A DNA stretch of 64,000 nucleotides from Zerene cesonia (taxonomy: Eukaryota > Arthropoda > Insecta > Lepidoptera > Pieridae). Of the stretch, positions 48,101-58,628 are shown one piece after another. The number at the start of each line of letters is the position of its first letter. Position 1 is the stretch's first letter. A model generated the notes under the pieces. It was not told where the DNA came from and did not search any database. It saw only the letters and a program-made list of their open reading frames with translations. The translations under genes were made by a program, and so were the position numbers. The stretch covers positions 7,068,001 to 7,132,000 of the forward strand of contig NC_052106.1 of NCBI RefSeq assembly GCF_012273895.1, given 5' to 3'.

Positions 48101-51100
48101 NNNNNNNNNNNNNNNNNNNNNNNNNNNNNNNNNNNNNNNNNNNNNNNNNNNNNNNNNNNNNNNNNNNNNNNNNNNNNNNNNNNNNNNNNNNNNNNNNNNN
48201 NNNNNNNNNNNNNNNNNNNNNNNNNNNNNNNNNNNNNNNNNNNNNNNNNNNNNNNNNNNNNNNNNNNNNNNNNNNNNNNNNNNNNNNNNNNNNNNNNNNN
48301 NNNNNNNNNNNNNNNNNNNNNNNNNNNNNNNNNNNNNNNNNNNNNNNNNNNNNNNNNNNNNNNNNNNNNNNNNNNNNNNNNNNNNNNNNNNNNNNNNNNN
48401 NNNNNNNNNNNNNNNNNNNNNNNNNNNNNNNNNNNNNNNNNNNNNNNNNNNNNNNNNNNNNNNNNNNNNNNNNNNNNNNNNNNNNNNNNNNNNNNNNNNN
48501 NNNNNNNNNNNNNNNNNNNNNNNNNNNNNNNNNNNNNNNNNNNNNNNNNNNNNNNNNNNNNNNNNNNNNNNNNNNNNNNNNNNNNNNNNNNNNNNNNNNN
48601 NNNNNNNNNNNNNNNNNNNNNNNNNNNNNNNNNNNNNNNNNNNNNNNNNNNNNNNNNNNNNNNNNNNNNNNNNNNNNNNNNNNNNNNNNNNNNNNNNNNN
48701 NNNNNNNNNNNNNNNNNNNNNNNNNNNNNNNNNNNNNNNNNNNNNNNNNNNNNNNNNNNNNNNNNNNNNNNNNNNNNNNNNNNNNNNNNNNNNNNNNNNN
48801 NNNNNNNNNNNNNNNNNNNNNNNNNNNNNNNNNNNNNNNNNNNNNNNNNNNNNNNNNNNNNNNNNNNNNNNNNNNNNNNNNNNNNNNNNNNNNNNNNNNN
48901 NNNNNNNNNNNNNNNNNNNNNNNNNNNNNNNNNNNNNNNNTACATATCTAAATCTATCGAATGGAGCAAAAAAATGTGAATTTTTTTTAAGTCGGGTGCC
49001 AAGTTCACATAGCCCACTGCTTATCATTACATGCTGTCAGTTCACTGCACATTAATGGAAAAGGGTACATACCCTTAAATTAATTTAGTTCAATAACAAT
49101 GCTTGAATATTAGTTTGGTTTTCCCGTCATTCATCGCTTTTTATACTACGATATTTGTAATAAAAAATCTTTTGAAATAGATATGCCTATTGAACACGTT
49201 ACAAATGAATCTATATTTATATTTAATTTTATAGCTAAAGCTAAAGAGGTTGAAGATGATTTCTTGAAGATTTGAAATACAAGTACATAAATTTAAGTAT
49301 CTTTGTATACGAGTATATCAGTGGGTCACATTTACCATTCTATTCACTAACTGTAAAGACCTCCAATGAGATGTTTTGCACATTTCCTTAAGTATATTCA
49401 AATGGAGTGTAAATATCACGTTTATCTGTTCTCAATATTACTTGAACCATGTTAATACATTATTATTAACGAATAAACCTATCCTAACTAATCCTACTTC
49501 CTACTATCCTACTAATATTATAAATGCGAAAGTTTGTAAGGATGTGTGTGTGTTTGCTCTTTGGTACGTAGACAGCTGGACAACTGGAATAACATATAGG
49601 CAACTTTTTATCCCGATGTTCCTACGGGATACGGACTTACGCGGGTGAAACCGCGCGGCGCAGCTAGTAAGTTATAAATGTACATACGTCTAGAGCTATT
49701 AATTGGGATTGTCGTGGATATTGAAATCAACTCATCTAGAGTCTATTGTGCCATATGAAGTCTTTTTCTCCGTGCTCACTTACTCATTTCTAAGCAATGA
49801 TTTTACTAAAATTGTATATAATTATACAAATCAAGTATCTAAATGTGGCTTATATTGATTAGAAGAGATTTTATCTGTATTTAAAATCATATTATACCTA
49901 ATCCTTGGCTGCAGTATTTACTGACCGAAGTAAAATTTTCAAATAACATTATCATAGTGATGTAACACACTCGTCAGTGGTAAGTAATATAAAACGCTGC
50001 ACCGGTCCGTACAGTTGTCGTTTTCTATCAAGGCATTCGAAGGAAAGCTCGGTAAATGCTAAAAAAGGTAAAAGTTGTTAGTACACGTTCGAGTGATTAT
50101 TTTAGCGCACACCCAGTTCAATGCGTGAAAACTTGTTTTTTCTTATGTTCCTTCTTAATCTCGCAGACGTAGCTAAGCTTGTTTGGTGGATTCAATTTGC
50201 AATTAGAGTTATGTGATGTCATTACGCAAGGATTTTGATTTTCACATAAACAAAGGAACGTAATTACAATAATTATATTATGACATAATAATTATGTAAC
50301 TACATAAAAAACGACACATTTAATAATAATAAACATTGTATCACTTCATTCATCATCCTCCAAATACATATTCAAAAACTTTCAGAAATTTTACCAAAGT
50401 TCATAACATTTTAAAACATGATTTTAACCAAGGAACTGTAAACTTACGTTGACGTATCTGGTGTGAAACAAGGATGCGTTCGGTTGAATAGTTGAAACAA
50501 CCGCCTTCCTCTGACCTCCTTTATTAACAACCCAGTTTTTCATGACAAATTACGGAATAGATAAGAAACTTATGCTCAATACTTATTCTCAATTTCATGA
50601 CCCAACAACTCAATTTAATTTAATCTAATCAAAAGCTCTTATTATATACGTGAATATATATAAAATCAAATAATCTATATGCAAGTTCCAAACAATGATA
50701 TAATTCATAAAATCAACTTTCATTTGTACCTTTTTTTGTATTAACTTCCAAGTTATACAGTTAAGTTTAGTGAGTCATCGTTAAAAAGGGAAACTGATTA
50801 ATTGTGCAACTTAATCATTAAGACCGGATAATACCTACCTCCTTTATATACTAGAGCAGTTAATACGGAACTTATGAAATAATACAATCGTAATTCACAC
50901 TCAAATAATCTGCTTACGAAAAATTAAGTAATTTCGTCGACTTATATTTATGTAACAACGAATTTTAGATACGTATTTAGTAAAATTGCCGTTTGAATGT
51001 TTAATTTAAATTTTATTTCCGTACTTAGTATATGAAATACAAGTGTTTGGTGAACGATTTACCTCAAAAATAACTTTGCACATAACAAATCAAAATACAT

Positions 51101-54100
51101 GCACACATGTCGACAGCTGAATTTGTGTTATTTGTGGTTTTATTTGTATTTATTACTAATTGTATAATTTTGACACTTTTATTTCATCAAGTTTCTAGAA
51201 ACTTGTATTATTTTGTTAATATGTAATACATATTTAATACATTTATATACTTTTTGAATCTGCTCGCCGTCATTCCCAAAATAGAAGGAGGTTCACATTT
51301 CGACTGTATATTTAATAATAATTTTGCATTCTCTTTCAGGCTTCCACTATCGACGGAAGGCGGAAGGGAGCATGCCTCTTCTGTCAGGAATATTTCATGG
51401 ACCTGTACCTACTAGCGGAGCTCAAGACGATCAGCTTAAAAGTGAGATTCATTTTATACATATTTATACTAATATTATAAAGCTGAAGAGTTTGTTTGTT
51501 TGAACGCACTAATCTCAGGAACTACTGGTCCGATTTGAAAAATTCTTTCAATGTTAGATAGCCCATTTGTTGAGGAAAGCTATAGGCTAAATATGTACCA
51601 CGGGCGAAGCCGGGGCGGCCGCTAGTCCTATATAAAAAGTTACGGAATATATCTACCCGGACAGAGCCAGGCAGAACACTTTCAAAGAATTAGCGCAAGG
51701 CAGCTGTTGTAATTTTGGTCGTGTAAACTGATTAATAATCCTCCCTTTTTTGATGGAGGAACTCCACCTTCCTCCCTCCCCATAAATCGTCAATTTGCAG
51801 GTCAAGAAAAACAATAATTTTCTACTTCGCTATGAGTAGACACAATTTTACTAACATTCTTCGCAACAACAACTCAAAGCGAAACCCAATCACACCAGCC
51901 GTACAAATAAATCGATGTGAATTAATGAACATTCACGGCCCTGCGCTTCCGACATTGTCGGTCAAGTGCAATGCCGCTATAGTCTGTTAAATCCGTCGAG
52001 ACTTGTACGAAGTATTTAAAAAACATAATCACGTTTTTTTATTTTACCTTGGCTTAGTATCTGGCAGTTAAGATGCCCTTTGTGCCAGCCAGTTTATTGT
52101 AGAATGAAATGTTGCTGTTTCTGAATTAACATATCGTTGTATTTAAACATATTTTTGCGGGTCAAGTCGGATATTTGAGAATAACTCTATCTGAACCAGA
52201 CATTTTGTGAAGTACGTTTGAATGTAAACAATTTGAAGTCGCAATCAAAACTAAAGCCTGAGAGGAAAATGCCTAGAAATAAGCATCCGCATAGTTTATC
52301 ATTAGTAAATGTATTTATTATTACTCGTTTTCTTCGTTAATTGATAACTCTAAAGTAGTAGAATCCAGCTCACAATCCTGAGCGTCCAAACAAGACAATT
52401 GCTAGACTATATGTCTAATTAATACATAAACTTGCAGGTAACAACAGTGGACATGCAAAAGCCACCACCGGACTTCCGCACCAACTTCGAGGCGACGCAT
52501 CCACCGATACTGATCGACAACGGGCTGGCGATCCTCGAGAATGAGAAGATTGAGCGGCACATCATGAAATCGGTGCCCGGCGGTCACAATCTGTTTGTTC
52601 AGGTGAGACTTAGCCACTGCCACTGACCCTATAGTAAGGAGGCCTAAGAGGGATATTACGCTATTTATCTTGCATCATAGATCTGTAAGTAAATTTTATT
52701 GGATAATGTAATATAAAGATATGATTCATTTTTTCATTAAATTCAATTGTCAATTAAGTTATCGAACATAAATCATAACGTAATGTACCCCTAAGCCCTA
52801 TAACAGCGTTGAATAAATATCAACCTAACAAAACTTAACACTAATTACTTACTGGACTTTGCTCAAAAGAAATATGGAATCAGGCTTTCTTTAAAAACAG
52901 ATTATATTCACTGGAACAATAAAATCCAATCGTATCGAATCCTTCAACGTTGGCAATAGAGACAGCAAGAAGACGTTAAATTTCTAACGTTCCAAGAACT
53001 CGATCAAGAATCGTGCGTCGATTCTTCGCATTGTCAATTTTTAGAGAACATTTAAAAATGTATACGGTTTTCGCTTTAACTTTTTTGTGTCTTTTATCTT
53101 TTTACGTCTCTTGTTTTACATATCATACACATACAGTTATATTAAAAATACTACATATGTCAGCAGTATATATAAAAAATACTTATTTTATTATATATTG
53201 CATAAGTGTCGCTATAAAACTGGTTTTGCTAATATATACGTTTCGTTTATTATACAAATATCGTGACGATATGGTAAATGTTTGCTATATGATGAATTGA
53301 TTATGGCTGAGGTATTTTCAAGTGTCGTTTCTGTTTTGCGTATGAAGTAAGCTTGTTTTATTATCTACCTAAAATATAATCACTATATACAGATTTGACT
53401 TTATTCAAAGGAATATAGAGGCGCTCTTTAATATAATAATAAATTATACTGTCACGGCACTTATAAATTAGTGTATTCTATTTTATGTAACTCAAGACGT
53501 ACACAGTTAAACAGTTTTGGAACTCGTGTATACAAAAATTGTGACGATAAATACGAGACTTCGTAAAAAAGCCCACAAAATGTTCGCACATAGTCATTGC
53601 GTTCAGTATAAATAATAACGTTTATTAAATTTCGCAAACGTTCAGCAAATAACATACAGATAAAGTTATCACGATAAGAGGTTTCTGATAGCATTACATA
53701 ATACGCGGTGAAGTTTACCGTATTGTTACGAAATGTGTTGGCAGTCATTTGTTTAAATAAAACACTGTCATCAATTTTTATTTCATACAATGGGGACTTG
53801 TGCATGTATTAGTCTGTAATATATTATATTGTTGTATATTTGTGATAAGGATATTATTGCAGGTTTTATATGTATTCAAATTAGAGATCGTTTTTCGACA
53901 TAACTCAGAACCAATGGTTTTGAGAACGTCTATTTCAATAGATAATCAACGATTTTGCACAAATATAAGAATCATGCTTTTTAGTCTTTTATATACCTAC
54001 GGAAATATTATTAATAATTTTCATAAACAGTAAATTGTCTTGTCGCTATCCAAGTATAGCATAAAATCATAACAAACGACTTATGTTATACGATTGGGCG

Positions 54101-56553
54101 GTGACTTTTGTACATAGTTCGTACTTTAAGACCCCTACAATTGGTCTTAATATTAATTAACTAGGTACATTCCAACCTTTATTCAATTTATACACTGAAT
54201 CATATTTATTAAATTCAATTACTTATCCACACATGCACTTTTGTAGGACAAAGAGGTGGCGTCGCTGATCGAGAACCTATACTCGAAGCTGAAACTGGTG
54301 TTAGTTCGCAAGGACGAGCAGAAGTCGGCGGCGCTGCGCGCGCACCTCGGCAGGATTGACGGCCTGCTCGAGCGCAGGGGGACCAGGTTACTCATTAGTT
54401 CTTACTATCGATGACATATAGGCATATAAATGAGAGTTCCATTACAAAGGAGTCAAGAAAGAACGAAGATTATCACCACTGGACTACATTACATACACTA
54501 GCCATTTAATATCTACATAGTATAAAACAAAGTCGCTTTCTCTGTCTGTCCCTACGTATGCCTCAATCTTTAAATTTTGCAACGGGTTCGGTGGAGTTTA
54601 TTTTATTATAGTGGGTTTTTTTTTATTATATCTAAGAGTGATTCAAGAGCAAAGTTTAAATGTATAATAACATCTATTAAACTACTCGATTTTTTTTCCT
54701 ATTGAGAGCTTCCGCTGCGTGCACTGCAAGTTAGCGTTAGTCTTAAGTGACTATTCCACGCGGACGAAGTCGCGAACGAAAGCTAGTTGAATAAGTTATA
54801 AAGACAAATGTATATTTCGACAGATTCCTGACCGGTGACACAATGTGTTGCTTCGACTGCGAGCTGATGCCGCGCCTGCAACACATCCGCGTTGCCGGCA
54901 AATACTTTGTAGACTTCGAGATACCGGTAACGATATTTTTAATAGAAATATATAATAGGTACATATGTAATAAAGTTCAGTCTCTCAAAATATATATTTA
55001 ACGAACTTCCACTATTTCCGAGTAATGTTTTGACTAAATATTTCGAAGAATTAGCACTCCTCTGTGAATATTTAAATAATTCTATTGATTTAACTCAATT
55101 CAGTGCCAAATTTTAATATCAATATAGCAACACTAATTCCAATGTCAATATCTTCTATCTATCGTCTATGGTAGCTTTTAATGTCATATCAATGACCATA
55201 AAAAAAACATGGACCATTCATAAATTGATAAAAAAAAATAACATTCGTTACTAGTTTATTACACACACTTCCCATTTGCTCATACAGACGAGTTTCCGTG
55301 CCCTTTGGCGCTACATGTACCACATGTACCAACTCGATGCGTTCACGCAGAGCTGTCCCGCCGACCAAGATATCATCAACCATTATAAGTTACAACAGGT
55401 ATGTGTTATCATCTGTATCTTGTTGCTGTAGTCACACAATACATATTTATAATGAGTTTAAAGTTGACTCGTTAATGTAAATGATTATTAATATATACGG
55501 CGACTAGTAAGTTTAGTAAGAAAATGTATTGTGTACGAATCTGGCTCGGAAAGTATGATTATAAAATACTGATGTAGGAATTGTTCGCATCCCTTGTCCC
55601 TCGCAACAATCTATTTTTATTTTTGTCCAAAGATGCAATTAAGAATTGGTCCTCTTTGTTTTTGTTTTTATCTCAATATTACTGATCATCCTTACAAAAT
55701 CACTGGCACGATAACTATTAAAACAATTTGTATGCTTGAATCATTCGCAATTGTTTTGTATTCCGCTACAGTTTACTTAAAATAAATTAGTCTAGTGCTC
55801 CTTACGCTTTTTATTTATTTTATTCTATCATGTTCGTATTCTTTTTTTCTATCTATCATCCTCTGCAGTTATCAACAAAAGGTTTACTTACGCCAACGAT
55901 GACGCGGCAAAGAAAAGACGACACAACGACGCCGGTATGTTGCGGGTTAAAACTGTGTCGTAACACGCTCCGTGTACATAGCCATTTCATAATTAAAAAA
56001 ATAAAATAAAAAAACTTCATACTAAAATGTGCCGCCTAACATTTACATAATCTGTGCCGTGTAAATGGCTTTGTTGTCTGTGGTTTCTGTCAGTGTAGCC
56101 ATAGGAAAATTAAAATTATCTTTTAAGGAAAAGTGTAAATTATGGATTTATTTTGTTCCGGCCTTAAGATGCGTTAAATATTTTGGCTATGCTGTACTAG
56201 TACAACCTTTGTGTTTGTTGTTCTTTTGTAAAAATATGTTCTCTTGCTTGGTTGGTTGAGGTAATATTTAGTATAAAACATTATTAACATTTAACTTGAT
56301 TTCATTAGTTACAATTGACCTGTCCGTTATATTTCAATAACAGCACTTTTTTTACCGTACTTCTGAAAATACAACACCGCAAAATAATTAAACAATCTTC
56401 TCATGAATCAAACTGTATTTTTTAAGACAGGGTGATAATTTTTTTTTATCATTTCAGGCGCTAAAAATGAAGAAACACGAAGAACTGGAGACGCCAACAT
56501 TCACCACATCAATTCCTGTCGACATCAATGACTTAAACAACGCAGAAGAATAA
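24176..56553 (+). CDS. Clic: Chloride intracellular channel protein (Clic), 7 coding exons
   Basis: GST-fold protein that exists in soluble and membrane forms and is linked to redox activity and tubulogenesis (EXC-4 in worms). Coding exons are 24176-24244, 51340-51441, 52438-52602, 54247-54386, 54824-54926, 55288-55398 and 56458-56553. All borders are GT/AG with matching phases, giving 261 residues (Drosophila Clic about 260). Exon 1 reads MSDEIAENGTANGDVPEIEL. The glutaredoxin-like motif CLFC (35-38) keeps both cysteines. Diagnostic stretches are GDTMCCFDCELMPRLQHIRV, RYMYHMYQLDAFTQSCPAD and HEELETPTFTTSIP. Intron 1 is 27 kb and crosses two assembly gaps. AATAAA at 57454-57459 implies a 0.9-kb 3' UTR. 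A candidate cassette exon and a candidate alternative first exon are listed separately. Confidence 0.96.
25907..25942 (+). repeat. 18-bp unit tandem duplicated
   Basis: Two adjacent exact copies of cactcaacaagtatatta in Clic intron 1. Confidence 0.9.
26945..27944. other. Assembly gap (1,000 N placeholder)
   Basis: Exactly 1,000 N inside Clic intron 1. The flanks show no inverted repeat and no recognisable element, so the cause is not apparent. Real length unknown. Confidence 0.98.
28077..28121 (+). repeat. 15-bp minisatellite, three units
   Basis: The unit gtcaagtatattgtc is repeated three times, the last with one change at its end. It is followed within 20 bases by a heat-shock-element-like motif. 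Confidence 0.9.
28139..28151. promoter_or_regulatory. Heat-shock-element-like motif
   Basis: TTCTAGAAGGTTC is three alternating 5-bp HSF units (nTTCnnGAAnnTTCn) without mismatch. It sits at the start of a GC-richer patch (28140-28270) in Clic intron 1. Function is inferred from the motif alone. Confidence 0.35.
31788..31820 (+). promoter_or_regulatory. Candidate TATA + initiator pair in Clic intron 1
   Basis: TATATAAG (31788-31795) lies 28 bases before the A of an insect-type initiator TTCAGTA (31813-31819). The upstream 200 bases are GC-richer (about 31600-31680). Only an 11-codon ORF follows (31868-31903), so any transcript would be non-coding or would feed a downstream Clic exon. Confidence 0.25.
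32835..32995 (+). repeat. Foldback-family repeat, partial copy
   Basis: It contains gaccacgctcgctgtaaagtg, then gttaataatataatgaataa and taatactcgcataaaatc. These match, in the same order, the loop and right arm of the element at 38237-38450. The left arm is missing. Confidence 0.6.
34960..35060 (-). repeat. Possible tRNA-derived SINE fragment
   Basis: On the minus strand GGGGTTTCGAATCC resembles a tRNA T-arm/B box with one extra T. The patch is GC-richer than its surroundings and explains the two overlapping open frames at 34739-35132. Confidence 0.3.
38237..38411. mobile_element. Foldback element with 68-bp inverted arms
   Basis: The left arm 38237-38304 (atttagaaattaaagac ... attaatccgacgt) pairs with the right arm 38344-38411 (acgtcgggttaataat ... 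aatttctaaat) over its full length with a few mismatches. The 39-bp loop holds ttcgaacactttacagcgag. Related partial copies lie at 32835-32995 and 5689-5810. This widespread lepidopteran repeat has no coding capacity; the class of the parent transposon is unknown to me. Confidence 0.75.
41318..41371. repeat. Perfect 23-bp hairpin with 8-nt loop
   Basis: Arms 41318-41340 (starting tatttggttgatgaatcctg) and 41349-41371 are exact reverse complements; the loop is acgaactg. Pairing stops abruptly at the outer ends. It is in Clic intron 1 and not linked to any other repeat seen in the window. Confidence 0.85.
43798..43999 (-). mobile_element. Helitron-like element, abundant lepidopteran type
   Basis: On the minus strand it starts TCCTACTAATATTATAAATG and ends with the hairpin GCGGGTGAAACCGC, then ggggcgcagCTAGT. 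Middle words (cgattgcaatgaaatttggt, gacagctgg) match the copies at 5290, 49507 and 63807. Near-intact, so a fairly young insertion. The open frame at 43597-43941 runs into it and is not a gene. Confidence 0.75.
45124..45319 (+). mobile_element. Helitron-like element, second family
   Basis: It starts TCTAATATATAAAATTCTCG after an A and ends gtttgccgggtcagCTAGT before a T, the expected A|T insertion context. The core gaccgattcttatgaaattt is shared with the opposite-strand copy at 46777-46944. No coding capacity. Confidence 0.75.
46777..46944 (-). mobile_element. Helitron-like element, second family, minus orientation
   Basis: On the minus strand it starts TCTAATATATAAAATTCTCG and ends gtttgccgggtTAGT, lacking part of the terminal CTAGT. 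It matches 45124-45319 closely along its length, with small deletions near the 3' end. Confidence 0.65.
47867..49014. mobile_element. DNA transposon/MITE with 74-bp perfect TIRs and 9-bp target duplication, interior in an assembly gap
   Basis: The left end 47867-47940 (ggctatgtgaacttggcacc...) is the exact reverse complement of the right end 48941-49014 over all 74 bases. Pairing ends exactly where a 9-bp direct repeat begins: cactgctta at 47858-47866 and again at 49015-49023. That is a target-site duplication, so this is an inserted element and not just a folded contig end. Everything between is N, so its coding content is unknown. A 9-bp duplication with long TIRs is usual for Mutator-like elements; Merlin (8-9 bp) is an alternative. 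hAT and P make 8-bp duplications. Confidence 0.8.
47941..48940. other. Assembly gap (1,000 N placeholder)
   Basis: Exactly 1,000 N. It starts and ends symmetrically inside the inverted repeats described at 47867-49014. The long hairpin probably stopped assembly. Frames drawn through it are artefacts. Confidence 0.98.
49507..49668 (+). mobile_element. Helitron-like element, internally deleted
   Basis: Starts TCCTACTAATATTATAAATG and ends gcgggtgaaaccgcgcggcg then cagCTAGT. It lacks the ctctttcacgcaaaaactac to gaaattt block present in the 63807 and 43798 copies. The preceding bases repeat short cctac words. Confidence 0.7.
49988..50067 (+). promoter_or_regulatory. Clic: Candidate internal promoter and alternative first exon of Clic
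   Basis: TATAAAA (49988-49994) is followed 25 bases later by an initiator-like ACAGTTG (A at 50013), slightly closer than the usual 30. The first ATG (50056) opens ATG CTA AAA AAG and is followed at once by a donor GTAAAAGT (50068). The phase is 0, as needed to join Clic exon 2 at 51340. The product would start MLKK and then ASTIDGRRKG. It lies 1.3 kb upstream of exon 2. Inferred from sequence only. Confidence 0.35.
51467..51626 (+). mobile_element. Helitron-like element, third family, 25 bases after the Clic exon 2 donor
   Basis: It contains actaatattataaagctgaa, then aggaactactggtccgattt, taccacgggcgaagccgggg and the terminal cggccgCTAGT. GC-rich self-complementary bases precede CTAGT. The related 3' end at 2550-2691 is older. 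Confidence 0.65.
54512..54787 (+). mobile_element. Helitron-like element, fourth family, just before Clic exon 5
   Basis: Starts TCTACATAGTATAAAACAAA after an A and ends cacgcggacgaagtcgcgaa, then cgaaagCTAGT before a T. The hairpin is GCG(gacgaagt)CGC. It ends 36 bases before the exon 5 acceptor, so it supplies or crowds the branch-point region. Confidence 0.6.
55869..55934 (+). CDS. Clic: Candidate 66-nt cassette exon of Clic
   Basis: A good acceptor (pyrimidine-rich, ctctgcag ending 55868) and a good donor (GTATGT at 55935) bracket 66 bases. The stretch is open in the Clic frame and has phase 0 at both ends, so inclusion between exons 55288-55398 and 56458-56553 keeps the frame. It would add 22 residues, LSTKGLLTPTMTRQRKDD and TTTP, rich in Thr and Lys/Arg. 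The insert would fall after HYKLQQ, near the C-terminus, giving 283 residues. No family homologue is recalled; support is splice-site quality plus phase. Confidence 0.45.
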
Positions 56554-57971
56554 ATACTGTTATGCGAATCCGAGCCTTGGTACAATAGGCATTAAGCTGA
56601 ATTTTCGGTGTAGATTGCCAATTATTGCACATAGGAATCCTTCTTGTTTATTCTAGGATTCTTACATATTTATAACCATGTGATATCCCACCCCACATAC
56701 CCTCGCTTTGTTCCGTGTTGAATCATAAAATTTTATTCTAATTAAAATAATGTTTTTAGAGCTATTTATCTCTAAGCTGTATTTTTCAAATTTATTTTGA
56801 AAGTTTGTAATTGGTGCATTTCAGAATTATTGTTATTGTTAATTATTTAGTAGAGCGAGAGGTATTTGCGGCCATTTTAATATGATTATTATATTATTAC
56901 ACGGGCAGAGGTGGCAATTATTATTTTCACTCTAAATTTTATTTTATCTGTATTTATTTTCACAGTGAAGTGACAAGTTTTCTTTCAATGATTGACGTTT
57001 TATTATAGGTTTTCAAACACAACGAAAACATTCTGACATATTTTTGTACTATATTCGCAATAATAGAATAGGATTCGGTATTTTTTTTTGTTCTGGACGT
57101 AGTTTAGTTATAGATAAGTAACATCGCCATTGTTTTATCCTCTGCCTTAACATTTTATTTTTTAGCGTTTCGCTCTTGCCTCAAAGTTACCTTAAAGAAG
57201 TACTTACTATTCCTTGTTTTTTGTGAAACATGTTTTCTAGAAACATCTAGATTTATAAATGTGAGGCTTTAAATCAAACCACCTAACAATAGATTAACTG
57301 TAGTATATTTCTTTTAATAATTGTTTTTAGAAGAAATGTAGAACAGTTCCAATACCTTTTTAGTACATATACCATAGTAAAGGGCGAAAGACATCAACAT
57401 GTCAATTGGACAATGTATAAAATATTAACTAGATTATAATGTAAATGTTAAGGAATAAACCTGGATTAATATTATTATTTTTTTATTTGAGTTTTATTTT
57501 ATTTTCCTTTTCCTATAATTTTTTAATGACCTTGTCATTTGGTGAGTTCCTTGTTTTTTTTCTTTGTTTTCTTAGTTTTCTTTTTATAAATTAGATATAA
57601 ATATGTTGAATGTATTTTATAAAAGCTTATAAAGGTATGCCAAATGCTAATGTGATAATATGTAGCTTTTGTACTTTTAATAAAAATTTTCAAACATATG
57701 AAATAGTATTTATTGTATAAAAATATAAATATTTGTATCACAATTATTCCAAAGAATCAATAAAATATAATCCTTTACTGATATTTTGTTCAATGAAATT
57801 GGAATAATTAATTGTTGAGGTCACCTTAATCTTGGTGATGGCAAGTTCTTATCTATTCATCACATATTCAAAGGTATAAAATTATAACAATTGTGATATT
57901 GATTTCATCAACACATAAATAAAACTGTACAAAGTCTAATTTTCTAATATTTGAAATAAATTATTAACTAT

Positions 57972-58628
57972 TTATTGTTCACTTAATATAATTTTCTTCT
58001 TCATCCAATCATTTCTATAAACGTCTTTTGGTAACAAGCAACTCAGAAAAACGTGTGTTATATATGCAGTTACGCCCCATATTTTATAATCCTCAGCCAG
58101 AAATACAGGTAGGATGGCACCATTTTTAAATTGGGTGTAATATTGATTTTTTGCATCACATAACACATGCAATGGTACTGCAAAAACTTCCGATACTTCC
58201 TTTTCGTTTATAAGTAGGTCTTCAGGATTTAAATTTGAGATACAACCTATAACAGGAGTTATCATTATCTTATAGTTCCGTCCTGGGAATGCAGGTCCCT
58301 GACCCCAAACGTCTATTTTAGAAGACGAAATGCCTATTTCTTCCTCAGTTTCCCTCAATGCGGTTTCAACAGGTGTCTCGCCCTTGTCGGTCTTTCCTCC
58401 CGGAAAAGAAATTTGTCCACTATGACTACTTAATTTCGTGGACCTTACGGTATACAGAAGAGCAGCATCATCTTTATAACGACATATCGGCACTAGAACA
58501 GCTGCTGTAGACGTAGGTAACTTTGCAATTTTTGACATTGGCACACGAAACTTTTTCAAATTTACCATACATCGCTCGCGAGAAGCAAGTGAAAAAAGAT
58601 TTTGTAATCCAAATACACAAGAGCCCAT
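57972..58628 (-). CDS. NUDIX hydrolase, CoA-diphosphatase (NUDT7/NUDT8) type, intronless
   Basis: Predicted to cleave CoA or its derivatives to 3',5'-ADP and phosphopantetheine, probably in mitochondria or peroxisomes. The 218-residue frame has the CoA-specific NuCoA motif LLYTVRSTKLSSHSGQISFP (57-76). It runs directly into a complete Nudix box, GKTDKGETPVETALRETEEE then IGI (78-100), with all metal-binding Glu residues. The N-terminus has several basic residues and could be a mitochondrial targeting sequence. No C-terminal peroxisomal SKL is present (it ends ILSEQ). A minus-strand AATAAA near 57713-57718 is the likely poly(A) signal, about 250 bp from that of Clic (convergent). It is head to head with a paralogue at 59218. 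Confidence 0.9.
   Translation of the reverse strand: MGSCVFGLQNLFSLASRERCMVNLKKFRVPMSKIAKLPTSTAAVLVPICRYKDDAALLYTVRSTKLSSHSGQISFPGGKTDKGETPVETALRETEEEIGISSSKIDVWGQGPAFPGRNYKIMITPVIGCISNLNPEDLLINEKEVSEVFAVPLHVLCDAKNQYYTQFKNGAILPVFLAEDYKIWGVTAYITHVFLSCLLPKDVYRNDWMKKKIILSEQ

Larger units (their letters stand above)
24245..51339 (+). other. Clic intron 1 (27 kb), no recognised nested gene
   Basis: A very long AT-rich intron with two N gaps, a foldback element (38237-38411), Helitron-like copies, the TIR element around the second gap and several simple repeats. GC-richer patches at about 26260-26400, 28140-28270, 31590-31680, 32580-32660 and 45530-45800 could be enhancers or alternative first exons. 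Several antisense open frames (43285-46604) read like coding sequence but match no family I know. Long introns at this position often hold alternative promoters. Confidence 0.7.

Noticed and set aside
47858..49023. Reading the gap-flanking palindrome as a pure assembly artefact
   Set aside because: The exact 9-bp direct repeat just outside both arms is better explained by transposition.
47873..49027. Three open frames of about 370 codons, with the same protein ends on both strands
   Set aside because: N-filled gap framed by inverted repeats; identical ends on the two strands simply reflect the 74-bp TIRs.
57535..57741. Lys-rich minus-strand 68-codon frame
   Set aside because: A/T-rich low-complexity 3' flank of the NUDIX gene; no coding character.
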